A stretch of 15,655 nt of DNA from CAZGKX01 sp964525945 (GCA_964525945.1 CAZGKX010000059.1:1-15655), one strand, 5' to 3'; counted from the first letter of the stretch, positions 7,219 through 15,164 are shown. Program-made: numbers and translations. The notes: generated by a model from the sequence alone, not told the origin.

Positions 7219-7979
7219 CCAAACGAATTATTCCTTGCCTCGATGTTCGAGACGGTCTTGTTGTGAAAGGAGTCCGATTTAAAAATCACCGTTTGATAGG
7301 GGATATTATTCCACTTGCGGCAATGTATGCAGCTGAGAATGCGGACGAACTGGTTTTTTATGACATTACAGCGAGCAGTGGCCAACAGGCTGCTTCAACG
7401 GATTGGATCACAAAGATAGCGTATGAGTTAAACATCCCTTTTACCGTGGCCGGTGGCATTCGCTCTGTCGAACAAGCACGCGCTATTTTAAAGGCAGGGG
7501 CTGATAAAATCTCTATTAACAGCCCAGCACTTGAAAATCCAGACTTAATTACGCTACTTAAGAATGAATTTGGGCGCCAATGTGTGGTCATCGGAATCGA
7601 TAGTCAATGGGTTGACGATGATTATTATGTCTATCAATACACGGGTGTTGAAGCACTCAGTAAAAATTCACGGCGTAAAACGCTTGATTGGGTCCAGGAA
7701 ATACAAGAGCGCGGTGCCGGTGAAATTGTCTTAAATTGTATGCAATCAGATGGAGTGAAAGAGGGATATGATGTGCCTCAATTAAAGCAAGTTCGTGCTG
7801 TAACGTCTATTCCCTTGATTGCCTCAGGAGGGGCCGGGGCACCGGTTGATTTTGTTCGTGTATTTCAAGAAGCGTCCGTTGATGGCGCTCTGGCGGCGAG
7901 CATTTTTCATGACAAACTATTTAGCATTCGAGACATTAAAGAGGTTCTTTTTAAAAACAACATCGAGGTTCGGTTATGA
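7212..7979 (+). CDS. hisF: Imidazole glycerol phosphate synthase cyclase subunit
   Basis: HisF closes the imidazole ring: PRFAR plus ammonia gives imidazole glycerol phosphate and AICAR. It is a (beta-alpha)8 barrel of 255 residues that normally works as a complex with HisH. Catalytic Asp11 (PCLDVRDG) and Asp130 (VIGIDSQW) are present, as are the phosphate-binding loops VAGGIRS (79-85) and IASGGAGA (203-210) and the LNCMQSDGVKEGYD stretch (174-187), which is close to the gamma-proteobacterial form. I chose the ATG at 7212, which has CAGGAG upstream at 7198-7203 and gives the canonical MLAKRIIPCLDV start, over an in-frame ATG at 7191. It overlaps hisA by 7 bases and hisIE by 4 (ATGA). If HisH is inactive, HisF can in general still use free ammonia, so the pathway might be conditionally impaired rather than dead. 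Confidence 0.96.
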   Translation: MLAKRIIPCLDVRDGLVVKGVRFKNHRLIGDIIPLAAMYAAENADELVFYDITASSGQQAASTDWITKIAYELNIPFTVAGGIRSVEQARAILKAGADKISINSPALENPDLITLLKNEFGRQCVVIGIDSQWVDDDYYVYQYTGVEALSKNSRRKTLDWVQEIQERGAGEIVLNCMQSDGVKEGYDVPQLKQVRAVTSIPLIASGGAGAPVDFVRVFQEASVDGALAASIFHDKLFSIRDIKEVLFKNNIEVRL

Positions 7980-8599
7980 GCAGTCTAAACATTGAGCAAT
8001 TGGATTGGAATAAAATGCGTGATCTAATCCCTGCCATTATTCAACATGCCGAAACAGGTGAGGTGTTGATGTTAGGTTATATGAATCGTGAAGCGTTAAG
8101 CACTTCATTCAATACCAATGAGCTCACATTTTATAGCCGTAGTAAGCAGCGTTTATGGCGTAAAGGAGAAACGTCAGGAAACACCATGACTGTGAAGCAA
8201 ATCACAACGGATTGCGATAAAGATAGTTTGTTAATTCAAGTGTTCCCTTCAGGGCCTGCATGCCATTTGGGTTATTCGACTTGTTTTCAACCGCCCATTG
8301 CATCAGCTCGAACCTTTTTAGATAAGTTGATTCAAGTGATTGCTCAACGCGCAACGCATCCAAACTCAGAAAGTTATACGGCTGAACTCATGGCGGCAGG
8401 CATAAATCGCTGTGCTCAAAAGGTAGGGGAAGAAGCCGTTGAAACAGTGATTGCTGCTGCAAGTCGGAATACAGATGAATTAATTACAGAAACGGCCGAT
8501 CTCTTATTTCACCTTCTTGTACTGCTAGAGGTGAGTGAGGTGCGTTTTTATGATGTATTAACCTGTTTGCAAAAACGTCACACATTAAAAGGTGTATAA
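7976..8599 (+). CDS. hisI: Bifunctional phosphoribosyl-AMP cyclohydrolase / phosphoribosyl-ATP pyrophosphatase
   Basis: This HisIE fusion of 207 residues performs the second and third steps: PR-ATP pyrophosphate removal (HisE part) and hydrolytic opening of the adenine ring of PR-AMP (HisI part). The HisI domain covers about 1-115, with FYSRSKQRLWRKGETSGN (52-69), the metal-binding DCDKDSL, and a GPACHLGYSTCF segment supplying zinc-ligand Cys residues. The HisE domain covers about 120-207, with the VGEEAVETVIAA helix that carries the pyrophosphatase Glu residues. Length and domain order match the enterobacterial fusion. The start ATG overlaps the hisF stop (ATGA). Its stop shares one base with the purH start (TAATG). 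The gene is also called hisIE. Confidence 0.96.
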   Translation: MSSLNIEQLDWNKMRDLIPAIIQHAETGEVLMLGYMNREALSTSFNTNELTFYSRSKQRLWRKGETSGNTMTVKQITTDCDKDSLLIQVFPSGPACHLGYSTCFQPPIASARTFLDKLIQVIAQRATHPNSESYTAELMAAGINRCAQKVGEEAVETVIAAASRNTDELITETADLLFHLLVLLEVSEVRFYDVLTCLQKRHTLKGV

Positions 8600-10179
8600 T
8601 GAATAAAATCGCTCCATTTGTACTTAAACGTGCATTGCTTAGTGTGTCTGACAAACGTGATATCGTGCCCTTGGCCATTGCGCTACATCATTTAAATGTT
8701 GAACTGGTTGCAACAGGCAATACGGCAGCCTTATTAAAAGAAAATGGCTTGCCCATCACGGACGTCAGCAGTTGTACCGGTTTTCCTGAGCTCTTAGATG
8801 GGCGAGTGAAAACACTTCATCCAGCGATACACGCGGGTCTTCTTGCGGCAACTGAGCAAGATCGCGCCACAATAAATCAGTATCATATTTTACCGTTTGA
8901 TTTGTTGGTCGTTAATTTATATCCCTTTGAACAAGTGACTGAAAAAGAGCATTGTTCATTTGATGAGGCCATTGAAAACATCGATATTGGCGGGCCTGCG
9001 ATGGTAAGAGCTGCGGCTAAAAATCATCAACATATTGCCGTCGTGGTAACACCTGATGATTACCCTCTTATTATGCAGTATGCGTCAGTAGGACTCGCAC
9101 CAGCATCATTTCATTTGACATTGGCGCAAAAAGCATTCGCGCATACTGCAAATTATGATGCTGCTATTTCTAATTATTTAAATCGCTTCAATGATGAAAA
9201 ACAACAGCTATCATTCCCAAATGCTTTAACGCGGCAATATCTCAAACAATACGATCTTCGTTACGGTGAGAATCCACATCAGAAAGGTGCGCTTTATGTT
9301 GAACAATCCTCACCAAGCCATGCATTAGCGCGTGCTGAGTTAATCCAAGGAAAACAACTCTCTTATAACAATTTACTTGATGCCGATGCAGCTTTGACTT
9401 GTTCACGTGATTTTTCGGTAACTGAATCACTGTGTGTCATTGTTAAACACGGGAATCCTTGCGGAATAGCGAAACGTCATACCCAGCATGATGCCTATTT
9501 ACGTGCTTTTGAAACAGATCCGGTGTCTTGCTATGGCGGTATTTTGGCATTTAATCACTGCTTACAAGCAACAACCGTTACCGCCATTTTAGATAAGCAA
9601 TTTGTCGAGGTCATTATTGCTCCGACTGTAACGAATGAAGCGCGTGAGTTGTTAAGTACAAAGGAAAATATTCGTGTGTTACTGACAGGTGATGTACAAC
9701 AAACACGTTTTAATCGACTAGAAATAAGAGGAATTGATGGTGGCTTACTTGTCCAAGATCAAGACGAATTTTCCACTGATGTCTCGTCATTTCAAACGGT
9801 CACCACATTAAAACCTAATTCCCAACAATTCAACGACTTGATTTTCGCTTGGTTCGCGATAAAACAAGTTAAATCCAACGCCATCGTTCTTGCTAAAGAC
9901 GCAGCAACCATTGGAATTGGTGCGGGACAAACGAGCCGTGTCATGAGTACACGCATTGCTTTATGGCAAGCGGAATCTGCCAAGCTTTCAACCGAGGACG
10001 CCGTGATGGCTTCCGATGCGTTTATCCCTTTTAGCGATAGTCTTGAGCTGGTTCAACAAAAAGGGATCCGTGCGATTATTCAACCTGGTGGTTCTATTCG
10101 TGATAAAGAAATAATTCATAGTGCAAATGACTTGGGGTTAGTGATGCTCTTTACAGGCGAACGTCATTTTAAACATTAA
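8599..10179 (+). CDS. purH: Bifunctional AICAR formyltransferase / IMP cyclohydrolase
   Basis: PurH performs the last two steps of purine synthesis: formylation of AICAR with 10-formyltetrahydrofolate, then ring closure to IMP. The protein has 526 residues (E. coli 529). Residues 1 to about 150 form the MGS-like cyclohydrolase domain, with SVSDKRD, GRVKTLHP (68-75) and NIDIGGPAMVRAAAKN. Residues about 200-526 form the transformylase, with LRYGENPHQ (220-228), LSYNNLLDADAA, the catalytic Lys283-His284 in VKHGNPCG, DPVSCYGGILAF, and a GIGAGQTSRV loop. AAAAGG at 8587-8592 is a clear ribosome site. It is fused to the his operon by a one-base overlap and no promoter is visible between, so it should be co-transcribed. 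AICAR released by HisHF is its substrate, which explains the placement. I see no purD in the window. Confidence 0.97.
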   Translation: MNKIAPFVLKRALLSVSDKRDIVPLAIALHHLNVELVATGNTAALLKENGLPITDVSSCTGFPELLDGRVKTLHPAIHAGLLAATEQDRATINQYHILPFDLLVVNLYPFEQVTEKEHCSFDEAIENIDIGGPAMVRAAAKNHQHIAVVVTPDDYPLIMQYASVGLAPASFHLTLAQKAFAHTANYDAAISNYLNRFNDEKQQLSFPNALTRQYLKQYDLRYGENPHQKGALYVEQSSPSHALARAELIQGKQLSYNNLLDADAALTCSRDFSVTESLCVIVKHGNPCGIAKRHTQHDAYLRAFETDPVSCYGGILAFNHCLQATTVTAILDKQFVEVIIAPTVTNEARELLSTKENIRVLLTGDVQQTRFNRLEIRGIDGGLLVQDQDEFSTDVSSFQTVTTLKPNSQQFNDLIFAWFAIKQVKSNAIVLAKDAATIGIGAGQTSRVMSTRIALWQAESAKLSTEDAVMASDAFIPFSDSLELVQQKGIRAIIQPGGSIRDKEIIHSANDLGLVMLFTGERHFKH

Positions 10180-10199
10180 GGGCAAAACCGGTCGCATTT

Positions 10200-10234
10200 G
10201 CTATGGAAAATCATTCACAATGATTTTCCATAGC
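10200..10234. terminator. Perfect 16-bp hairpin at the purH/ybaL convergent ends
   Basis: GCTATGGAAAATCATT (10200-10215) is exactly mirrored by 10219-10234, with the 3-base loop CAC. The stem includes the last codons and part of the stop of ybaL on the minus strand, and lies 20 bases past the purH stop. Neither side is followed by a T run, so it may act as a 3' end stabiliser or transcription barrier rather than a standard intrinsic terminator. Confidence 0.5.
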
Positions 10235-11909
10235 GATGGAGCGCGTAAGCCCCCATGCTTTTTGCAATTTCTCCTTCCGCAAAAAACACGCGCCCAACCA
10301 TCTCTTTCTGTAACAATGCAGCGTCTTCCTCATCATGCGAGCGCGCAACTGTTTCTATGCCTGGATTAATTTCTTGGGCAAGTTGGATCATTTTTCTTAC
10401 ATTGACGGTGTCCGATAAAACAATCATAAGCATACTGGCTTGTGCTATATGGCTTTGAATCAATACGGCTGGATCAGAGGCGTCTCCATAGACCACAGGA
10501 ATACCCGAAGCGCGTAGATGAACGATTAACTCTCGATTTTCCTCAATGACAACATAAGGAATCGCTTTTTCGGAAAGCAAACAAGCAATGCGTTTTCCCA
10601 CGCGTCCATAACCGACCAAAACAACATGTCCAGCAAGATACTTGTCCTCTGTGTTCATCGGTAATTCTGTCAAAGGGTCGTTGGGCGATTGAAAAAAACG
10701 GGCTAATTTGGGGCGAGATTTCACCCAAGTGTGGATGGGGTTGATGAGTTTAAAAACAAAAGGGTTGATGGTGATTGATATCAGAGCACCTGCTAATATA
10801 AAACTTCTCCCTTGCTCTGGAAGCATGCCAACACGTACCCCAAGTTCGGCAAGAATGAAAGAAAACTCCCCAATTTGGGCCAGGCTAGCGGATACAGTTA
10901 ATGCTGATTGCAAAGGGTAGCGAAAAACAAGAACCAACACAAACGCTGCAATTGATTTGCCGATAACGATAATTGTAACGACAATTAAAACCTGAAAGGG
11001 GTGCTCTATTAAAACCATCGGATTAAACAGCATACCGACTGCGACAAAAAATAATACAGCAAATGCATCCCTCAGCGGTAAAGATTCCTCTGCAGCGCGA
11101 TGACTTAAGGATGATTCCCGCATGATCATGCCAGCAAAAAAAGCGCCTAAAGCAAATGAAACGCCAAATAATTTGGACGCCAAATAAGCAATGCTAACGG
11201 CTGCGGTGATTACGCATAAAGTAAATAATTCACGAGAACCCGTTTGGGCAACTTGCCAGAGCATTTTAGGAAAAAATCGTCGACCGACGAAAAACATTAA
11301 TGCAATAAACGTTGAGATTTTCAAAAGAGTAAGACCAAGCACAAACCATAAAGGATTTTGTGGGTCGATGGGTAACTGACCACCGAATCCGTGTGATAAA
11401 GGTGGAAGTAAAACCAGTACGATAACCATGGCCAAATCTTCGACGAGAAGCCAACCCACGGCAATATGACCATTAATGGACCCCAATGTGCTTCTTTCTT
11501 CGAGTGCTCTCAGTAGTACCACGGTGCTTGCTACGGAGAGAGAAAGGCCAAAAATTAAAGCGCCTCCATAATTCCAACCCCACATTATTGCTGCACATCC
11601 TCCAAGGATTGTGGCTACACCCATTTGAAAAATTGCTCCAGGGATTGCAATTTTTCGAACGCGCATCAAATCTGGCAGTGAAAAATGCAACCCAACTCCG
11701 AACATTAACAACATGACCCCAATTTCAGCGAGCTCTTGAGCAATTTTAACATCTGCCTCCAAGCCCGGTGTATAAGGACCGATACTGATGCCGGCTAGCA
11801 AATAGCCTACCAAGGCTGGAATTTTAAGGCGTACAGCAACAAATCCAAAAATTAATGCTAATGCAAATCCCATTGCAATGGTGGTGATTAAGGGAAGTGA
11901 ATGATGCAT
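10215..11909 (-). CDS. ybaL: YbaL-type monovalent cation:proton antiporter with RCK domain
   Basis: This inner-membrane CPA2-family transporter of 564 residues (E. coli YbaL 558) probably exchanges K+ or Na+ for protons. Residues 1 to about 390 form the membrane domain, with roughly 12-13 hydrophobic spans and family landmarks VGYLLAG (34-40), ELAEIGVMLLMFGVGLHFSL (59-78), VEDLAMV (156-162) and QIGEFSFI (345-352). A hydrophilic linker leads to an RCK_N/Rossmann domain at about 427-543, with the dinucleotide loop GYGRVGKR (433-440) and a Glu at the end of beta-2 (VVIEEN). The C-terminus lacks an RCK_C domain, as in YbaL. The ATG at 11909 has AAAAGGA upstream (plus-strand TCCTTTT, 11918-11924). 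It is convergent with purH and divergent from the stress gene, which fits an ionic or pH stress role. It appears intact. Confidence 0.92.
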   Translation of the reverse strand: MHHSLPLITTIAMGFALALIFGFVAVRLKIPALVGYLLAGISIGPYTPGLEADVKIAQELAEIGVMLLMFGVGLHFSLPDLMRVRKIAIPGAIFQMGVATILGGCAAIMWGWNYGGALIFGLSLSVASTVVLLRALEERSTLGSINGHIAVGWLLVEDLAMVIVLVLLPPLSHGFGGQLPIDPQNPLWFVLGLTLLKISTFIALMFFVGRRFFPKMLWQVAQTGSRELFTLCVITAAVSIAYLASKLFGVSFALGAFFAGMIMRESSLSHRAAEESLPLRDAFAVLFFVAVGMLFNPMVLIEHPFQVLIVVTIIVIGKSIAAFVLVLVFRYPLQSALTVSASLAQIGEFSFILAELGVRVGMLPEQGRSFILAGALISITINPFVFKLINPIHTWVKSRPKLARFFQSPNDPLTELPMNTEDKYLAGHVVLVGYGRVGKRIACLLSEKAIPYVVIEENRELIVHLRASGIPVVYGDASDPAVLIQSHIAQASMLMIVLSDTVNVRKMIQLAQEINPGIETVARSHDEEDAALLQKEMVGRVFFAEGEIAKSMGAYALHRYGKSL

Positions 11910-12031
11910 TTTAAAAATCCTTTTATTCGTTCTGTTCAGTAATTTAAGCTACAATTATGAGTAACAATGAAAGCTTACTTTAACATTTATTGAAATACAT
12001 GGAAGAGGCTGATCGGGCAAGGAGAATAGCA

Positions 12032-12958
12032 ATGAAACACTTTCATAGTATCCTGTTTGTGAGTGACGGGGTTAGAGACGATACAGAGGTTTTGCACCAA
12101 GCCATAAGTTTGGCTTTTGATAACAAGGCTATGTTAGGGATTTTGATCATATGCCCACCTTTTCACCCTGGTCTTGAAGAACATAAAAATTCATACGAAG
12201 CGTTTTTATTGGAAAAAATGCAGCAGTCCATTGAAACAGCAAAAGCCTCTTTATCGCTCGCCAAGAAAAAAATAGCGTTTAAATTAGACATTGAATGGGG
12301 AGATACACCCGATATTCGGATTATTCAACAGGTGCTCCGTGAGCCTTATGACCTTGTGATTAAAGCGGTAGAAAATAAGGAAAATACAAAAGGCTTTGAA
12401 GCGTTGGATATGGCTTTATTACGTAAATGTCCTTGTACTTTATTTTTACATCGGCCCTTTCGCTCCACTGAAAAACATCATATAGCTGTCGCGATCGACC
12501 CGAAAGATGAAGAGCTCTATGGTCACGATCTTGCCCTTAATTTATTAAAATTATCGCAAGCCCTTTCAATTCACTACAATGGACATTTAAGCATTATCTC
12601 TTGTTGGAGTTTTATTTTGGAACACTACCTGCGCCACAGTGTTTTTACATCTGCAACAAATATAGATGAAATGACCACCCACGAGAGCGAAAAACAGCAT
12701 CATGTGCTTCTTGAGTTGCTTCACGAAGCAAACATCAAAGATCCAACTGTACACTATCTGAAAGGCAGTCCTACTGAACTTATCCCCTCCCTGGTGAGTG
12801 AAAAAAAAATCGATGTTTTAATCATGGGTACTGTAGCAAGAACTGGATTAGCGGGATTTGTCATTGGCAATACGGCTGAAAATATTCTACAAAAAATAAA
12901 TTGTTCTCTTTGGGCACTCAAACCACCAGGCTTTCTATCACCCGTGAAAGCTTATTAG
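12032..12958 (+). CDS. uspE: Tandem universal stress protein, UspE-like
   Basis: This cytoplasmic protein of 308 residues has two Usp domains, as in E. coli UspE (316). Domain one is about 1-140 (start HFHSILFVSDG) and lacks a recognisable ATP loop. Domain two is about 148-300 and keeps the nucleotide-binding pattern in MGTVARTGLAGFVIGNTAEN (265-284), followed by the conserved C-terminal ALKPPGFLSPV. Such proteins help cells survive growth arrest and stress; the molecular activity is unclear. I chose the ATG at 12032 because AAGGAGA (12019-12025) lies six bases upstream; in-frame TTG 11990 and ATG 11999 have no ribosome site. It is divergent from ybaL with about 120 bases between, so both may respond to the same signals, but I see no convincing promoter pair there. 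Confidence 0.9.
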   Translation: MKHFHSILFVSDGVRDDTEVLHQAISLAFDNKAMLGILIICPPFHPGLEEHKNSYEAFLLEKMQQSIETAKASLSLAKKKIAFKLDIEWGDTPDIRIIQQVLREPYDLVIKAVENKENTKGFEALDMALLRKCPCTLFLHRPFRSTEKHHIAVAIDPKDEELYGHDLALNLLKLSQALSIHYNGHLSIISCWSFILEHYLRHSVFTSATNIDEMTTHESEKQHHVLLELLHEANIKDPTVHYLKGSPTELIPSLVSEKKIDVLIMGTVARTGLAGFVIGNTAENILQKINCSLWALKPPGFLSPVKAY

Positions 12959-13002
12959 ACTGACCGACAACGAATAATTCAATTGTATCCCTGTTGGAAC
13001 AA

Positions 13003-13024
13003 GTGCAAGGTTTGCCCCTTGCAC
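13003..13024. terminator. Intergenic hairpin between convergent genes
   Basis: GTGCAAGG (13003-13010) and CCTTGCAC (13017-13024) form an 8-bp stem with a six-base loop. It lies between the uspE-like stop at 12958 and the minus-strand gene ending at 13047. On the minus strand it is followed by TTGTT, a weak T run; on the plus strand none follows. It may serve as a terminator for one or both genes. Confidence 0.4.
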
Positions 13025-13046
13025 CCATCCTCCAAAAAAACAAGGT

Positions 13047-14627
13047 TTAACCCGGCCCTCCATACAATCGACGCTGGTTCTCCAAATAAACATCATTTTG
13101 TTGCTGAATTACGGTTTGTAACTCCTCTGTGGAGAGCGATTGTAATTTTTCGGGCAAATCATCCTGCGTGCAATTCATGGACTCCGCTAATTTAGAAAGA
13201 AGCACATCGCCCTGCTCCAATCGCTTCAATAATAAGCCAAAATTGGTTAAATTTTCTAAAGAATTTAGACATCCTTTTTGATCAATAATCAAGATCACAT
13301 CTATAACAGAAAGGTACCCCTCGTGCGTTCTAATCCCATACTGAAAAAAGGATTTGAGCCTTTCTAAATATTGGTCAATAATTTTATTGTCTTGCTCTTC
13401 CTGTTTTTCTCTTTTACGGAGTGCCTCAAAATAATCAGAAGCATCCGTCTCTGGTGGTCGCCACGCAGGAACTGCTCTTGAGTAAACAATTTGACCATTT
13501 TTTATTATTTCTTCGTTATATCCTCTAGTAAAAAAAGCGGGGGAATAATGAGGCGTAGGTACAAGCAATCGAAGGCCGTGGTAGTGCTGGTGACGTAATA
13601 ACTCCACGAACGGTTCGATCTTATGCAAAATATCCAAAGCAGGATCTGAGTTAGCCCTAGGCGATTGTTTTTGAAATATCAGTAGCTTTATCATCCAGCT
13701 CAGTGGTTCTGCTGGTGAATCGAAATAGTTATAATGGTCTCGGTGATGAATTTGTTCGTCTAGCAATGGCCAAATGGCTGTTGATTGCATCAATAACGGT
13801 GTAAAATTGCCATTTTCAGCCGGTGTCGGCTCCCTTGAATTCTGCTCCAGTAGAGAAATAATAGTTGATCCAAACCCTTTATAAAGCGTCAAAAGTTTAT
13901 TATTTGTATCAGACTCCGATAAAAATCGGGAAATCCCTTGCCAAGGCCCGAAGTAACCGGTTTTTAAAGTAAATAAAAAGCAATTTTGCCGCTGTTCAGG
14001 TGCAACTTCCCATAATCCTTGGAAAAATTTAGCCTCTATTGTTTTACCTTTGGTGTATTTCCAAAATTCTTGGAAATTGTTGTCTATATTTTCAACGGCA
14101 AGATGGCGTTGTGCAGAAATGAATAATCGCATAAGGTGTGGGTTGATGGTGACTCCCCCCGGCAGCGTAAAAAATAGGTTCAAATACGCTTGGGAATTTT
14201 GAGCTAAAAAAGGTGATTCGCTCCTACCATAGTTCATATTGCACTCATACAGAACACTTTTCATAAATCCCAAAAATACAGCCGGGGAGTCTATCTCTAA
14301 TATTTTGCTTAGCAATTGAGTCCCTTGTTTTTCACTTTCATGGAGCCCAGGCGTGTCTTCCTTGATCTCTTTGAACAACAATAAATGTTTAACCAGTGGA
14401 ATATCATCCAAACTATCCATGAATGAATATGTTTTCACAGGGAGCAGTGGCTTATAATTCAAAATAGCCTTGCATAAGTCCACCGCACTGTCCAAACTTG
14501 GATCATTGGGGTTGTAGTCATTGATGGCTTTTTTTATCTCGCGAGGGATGGTTAAATCAAAGGATTGGTTGAAACGAGTTTTCAATGTTTGCAAATCTTC
14601 TCTATTTTTTTGAGACAGTTGTGTCAT
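13047..14627 (-). CDS. Large soluble protein of unknown function, possible secreted effector
   Basis: I do not recognise this 526-residue protein. It has no signal peptide, no membrane span and no catalytic motif that I can name. It looks mainly helical. A strongly charged stretch near residues 400-435 (FEALRKREKQEEQDNK, then IIDQYLERLKSFF) is likely a coiled coil or long helix. The middle carries several aromatic-rich patches (KTGYFGPWQGISRF; HHRDHYNYFDSP). The tail is polar, with paired Glu in STEELQTVIQQQ, ending LYGGPG. The ATG at 14627 has GAGGGTG upstream; an in-frame GTG at 14636 lies within that ribosome site and is rejected. It is an orphan gene with its own long upstream region. In a Legionella-like genome such proteins are often Dot/Icm substrates, but that is only a guess from size, solubility and isolation. 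Confidence 0.8.
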   Translation of the reverse strand: MTQLSQKNREDLQTLKTRFNQSFDLTIPREIKKAINDYNPNDPSLDSAVDLCKAILNYKPLLPVKTYSFMDSLDDIPLVKHLLLFKEIKEDTPGLHESEKQGTQLLSKILEIDSPAVFLGFMKSVLYECNMNYGRSESPFLAQNSQAYLNLFFTLPGGVTINPHLMRLFISAQRHLAVENIDNNFQEFWKYTKGKTIEAKFFQGLWEVAPEQRQNCFLFTLKTGYFGPWQGISRFLSESDTNNKLLTLYKGFGSTIISLLEQNSREPTPAENGNFTPLLMQSTAIWPLLDEQIHHRDHYNYFDSPAEPLSWMIKLLIFQKQSPRANSDPALDILHKIEPFVELLRHQHYHGLRLLVPTPHYSPAFFTRGYNEEIIKNGQIVYSRAVPAWRPPETDASDYFEALRKREKQEEQDNKIIDQYLERLKSFFQYGIRTHEGYLSVIDVILIIDQKGCLNSLENLTNFGLLLKRLEQGDVLLSKLAESMNCTQDDLPEKLQSLSTEELQTVIQQQNDVYLENQRRLYGGPG

Positions 14628-14657
14628 GAATATCACCCTCTGTGAATTTGATTAAAT

Positions 14658-14672
14658 ATGCACATTGTGCAT
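14658..14672. promoter_or_regulatory. Palindrome ATGCACA-T-TGTGCAT, operator-like
   Basis: Seven-base perfect arms surround a single central T. It lies about 30 bp upstream of the leftward unknown gene's start and downstream of its predicted promoter, in its leader. A repressor site or an RNA hairpin is possible; no partner is known. Confidence 0.35.
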
Positions 14673-14698
14673 GTCATTAACCTATACGAGTGGCCATA

Positions 14699-14727
14699 AT
14701 ATTATCACAACTTTTATTTTTGTGCAA
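14699..14727 (-). promoter_or_regulatory. Possible promoter of the leftward unknown gene
   Basis: On the minus strand TTGCAC (14722-14727) is followed after 17 bp by TAATAT (14699-14704), a four-of-six match to each consensus hexamer. The spacing is ideal, but the surrounding AT-rich sequence makes chance matches common. An alternative TTGTGA with TATAGG at 18 bp overlaps it. Confidence 0.35.
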
Positions 14728-14807
14728 ATTTTATTCTTTTTGAGTTTTTATTGTTATTTTTGGGTGATTTAAATTGATTTCAAGAATACGCTTTGGTTCA
14801 ACTTAAG

Positions 14808-14902
14808 TTCAATGCCACACGCGCCTAGTCTTGTACCGCTTTAAACTCATGCTTCAAACCGCCCCAAAACCCTTGTACGTGCCCGTATGGAGGGGCATTG
14901 AA
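14808..14902. repeat. 95-bp block with 9-bp terminal inverted repeats, MITE-like
   Basis: TTCAATGCC at 14808-14816 is exactly mirrored by GGCATTGAA at 14894-14902. The interior is richer in G+C than its AT-rich surroundings and includes a short TGCCC/GGGCA stem near its right end. Size and shape resemble a miniature inverted-repeat element or the relic of one. No flanking target duplication is evident. Copy number cannot be judged from one window. Confidence 0.4.
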
Positions 14903-14917
14903 TATGCGGATTTTCAT
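14825..14917 (-). other. Short ORF of 30 codons across the inverted-repeat block
   Basis: An open frame runs from ATG (minus, 14917) to TAG (14825-14827). The peptide contains APPYGHVQGFWGG and ends LKHEFKAVQD. No ribosome site precedes it (the upstream bases are pyrimidine rich). A second frame through the same bases ends RVLGRFEA. I think it is more likely part of a repeated DNA element than a gene. Confidence 0.2.
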
Positions 14918-15029
14918 AGAAAGGAACAATAAGTTGGTATGTTGAAGCAATTTAATTTCTGTAGATTCAATCATAAGACCCCAGTATTTTAGTTAATTAT
15001 AAGTCAACATGATTAAATTAATGCATGGA

Positions 15030-15077
15030 ATGATCGGATGATAGCAAGTTTAGTCCGTTAGAAGGATAACGGATCAT
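15030..15077 (+). repeat. Nested inverted repeats upstream of the rightward gene
   Basis: An inner perfect pair, TCCGTTA (15054-15060) and TAACGGA (15067-15073), encloses the 6-base loop GAAGGA. An outer pair, ATGATC (15030-15035) and GATCAT (15072-15077), competes with it for two bases. It lies about 90 bp before the next start codon, so an operator or a leader RNA structure is possible. Confidence 0.4.
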
Positions 15078-15164
15078 GCTCTCCTATAAAAATTATTCGA
15101 AACATCGTGCCTAATGCATCGATTTTAGTTAAATTATTATAAATTATATTGTGAAGTGAATGCG

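Larger units (their letters stand above)
14628..15164. other. 537-bp noncoding stretch with several repeats
   Basis: No convincing gene occupies this AT-rich region between two divergent unrecognised genes. It holds a promoter and a palindrome for the leftward gene, a block with 9-bp terminal inverted repeats (14808-14902), a hairpin at 15030-15077, and a direct repeat TAATGCATNGA at 15019-15029 and 15112-15122. The part just before 15165 is almost pure A/T and may hold a promoter for the rightward gene, but no pair of hexamers stands out. Confidence 0.7.

Noticed and set aside
11990..12031. Earlier TTG or ATG starts for the uspE-like gene
   Set aside because: They add 11-14 residues that do not resemble the family and have no ribosome site, whereas ATG 12032 has a near-perfect one.
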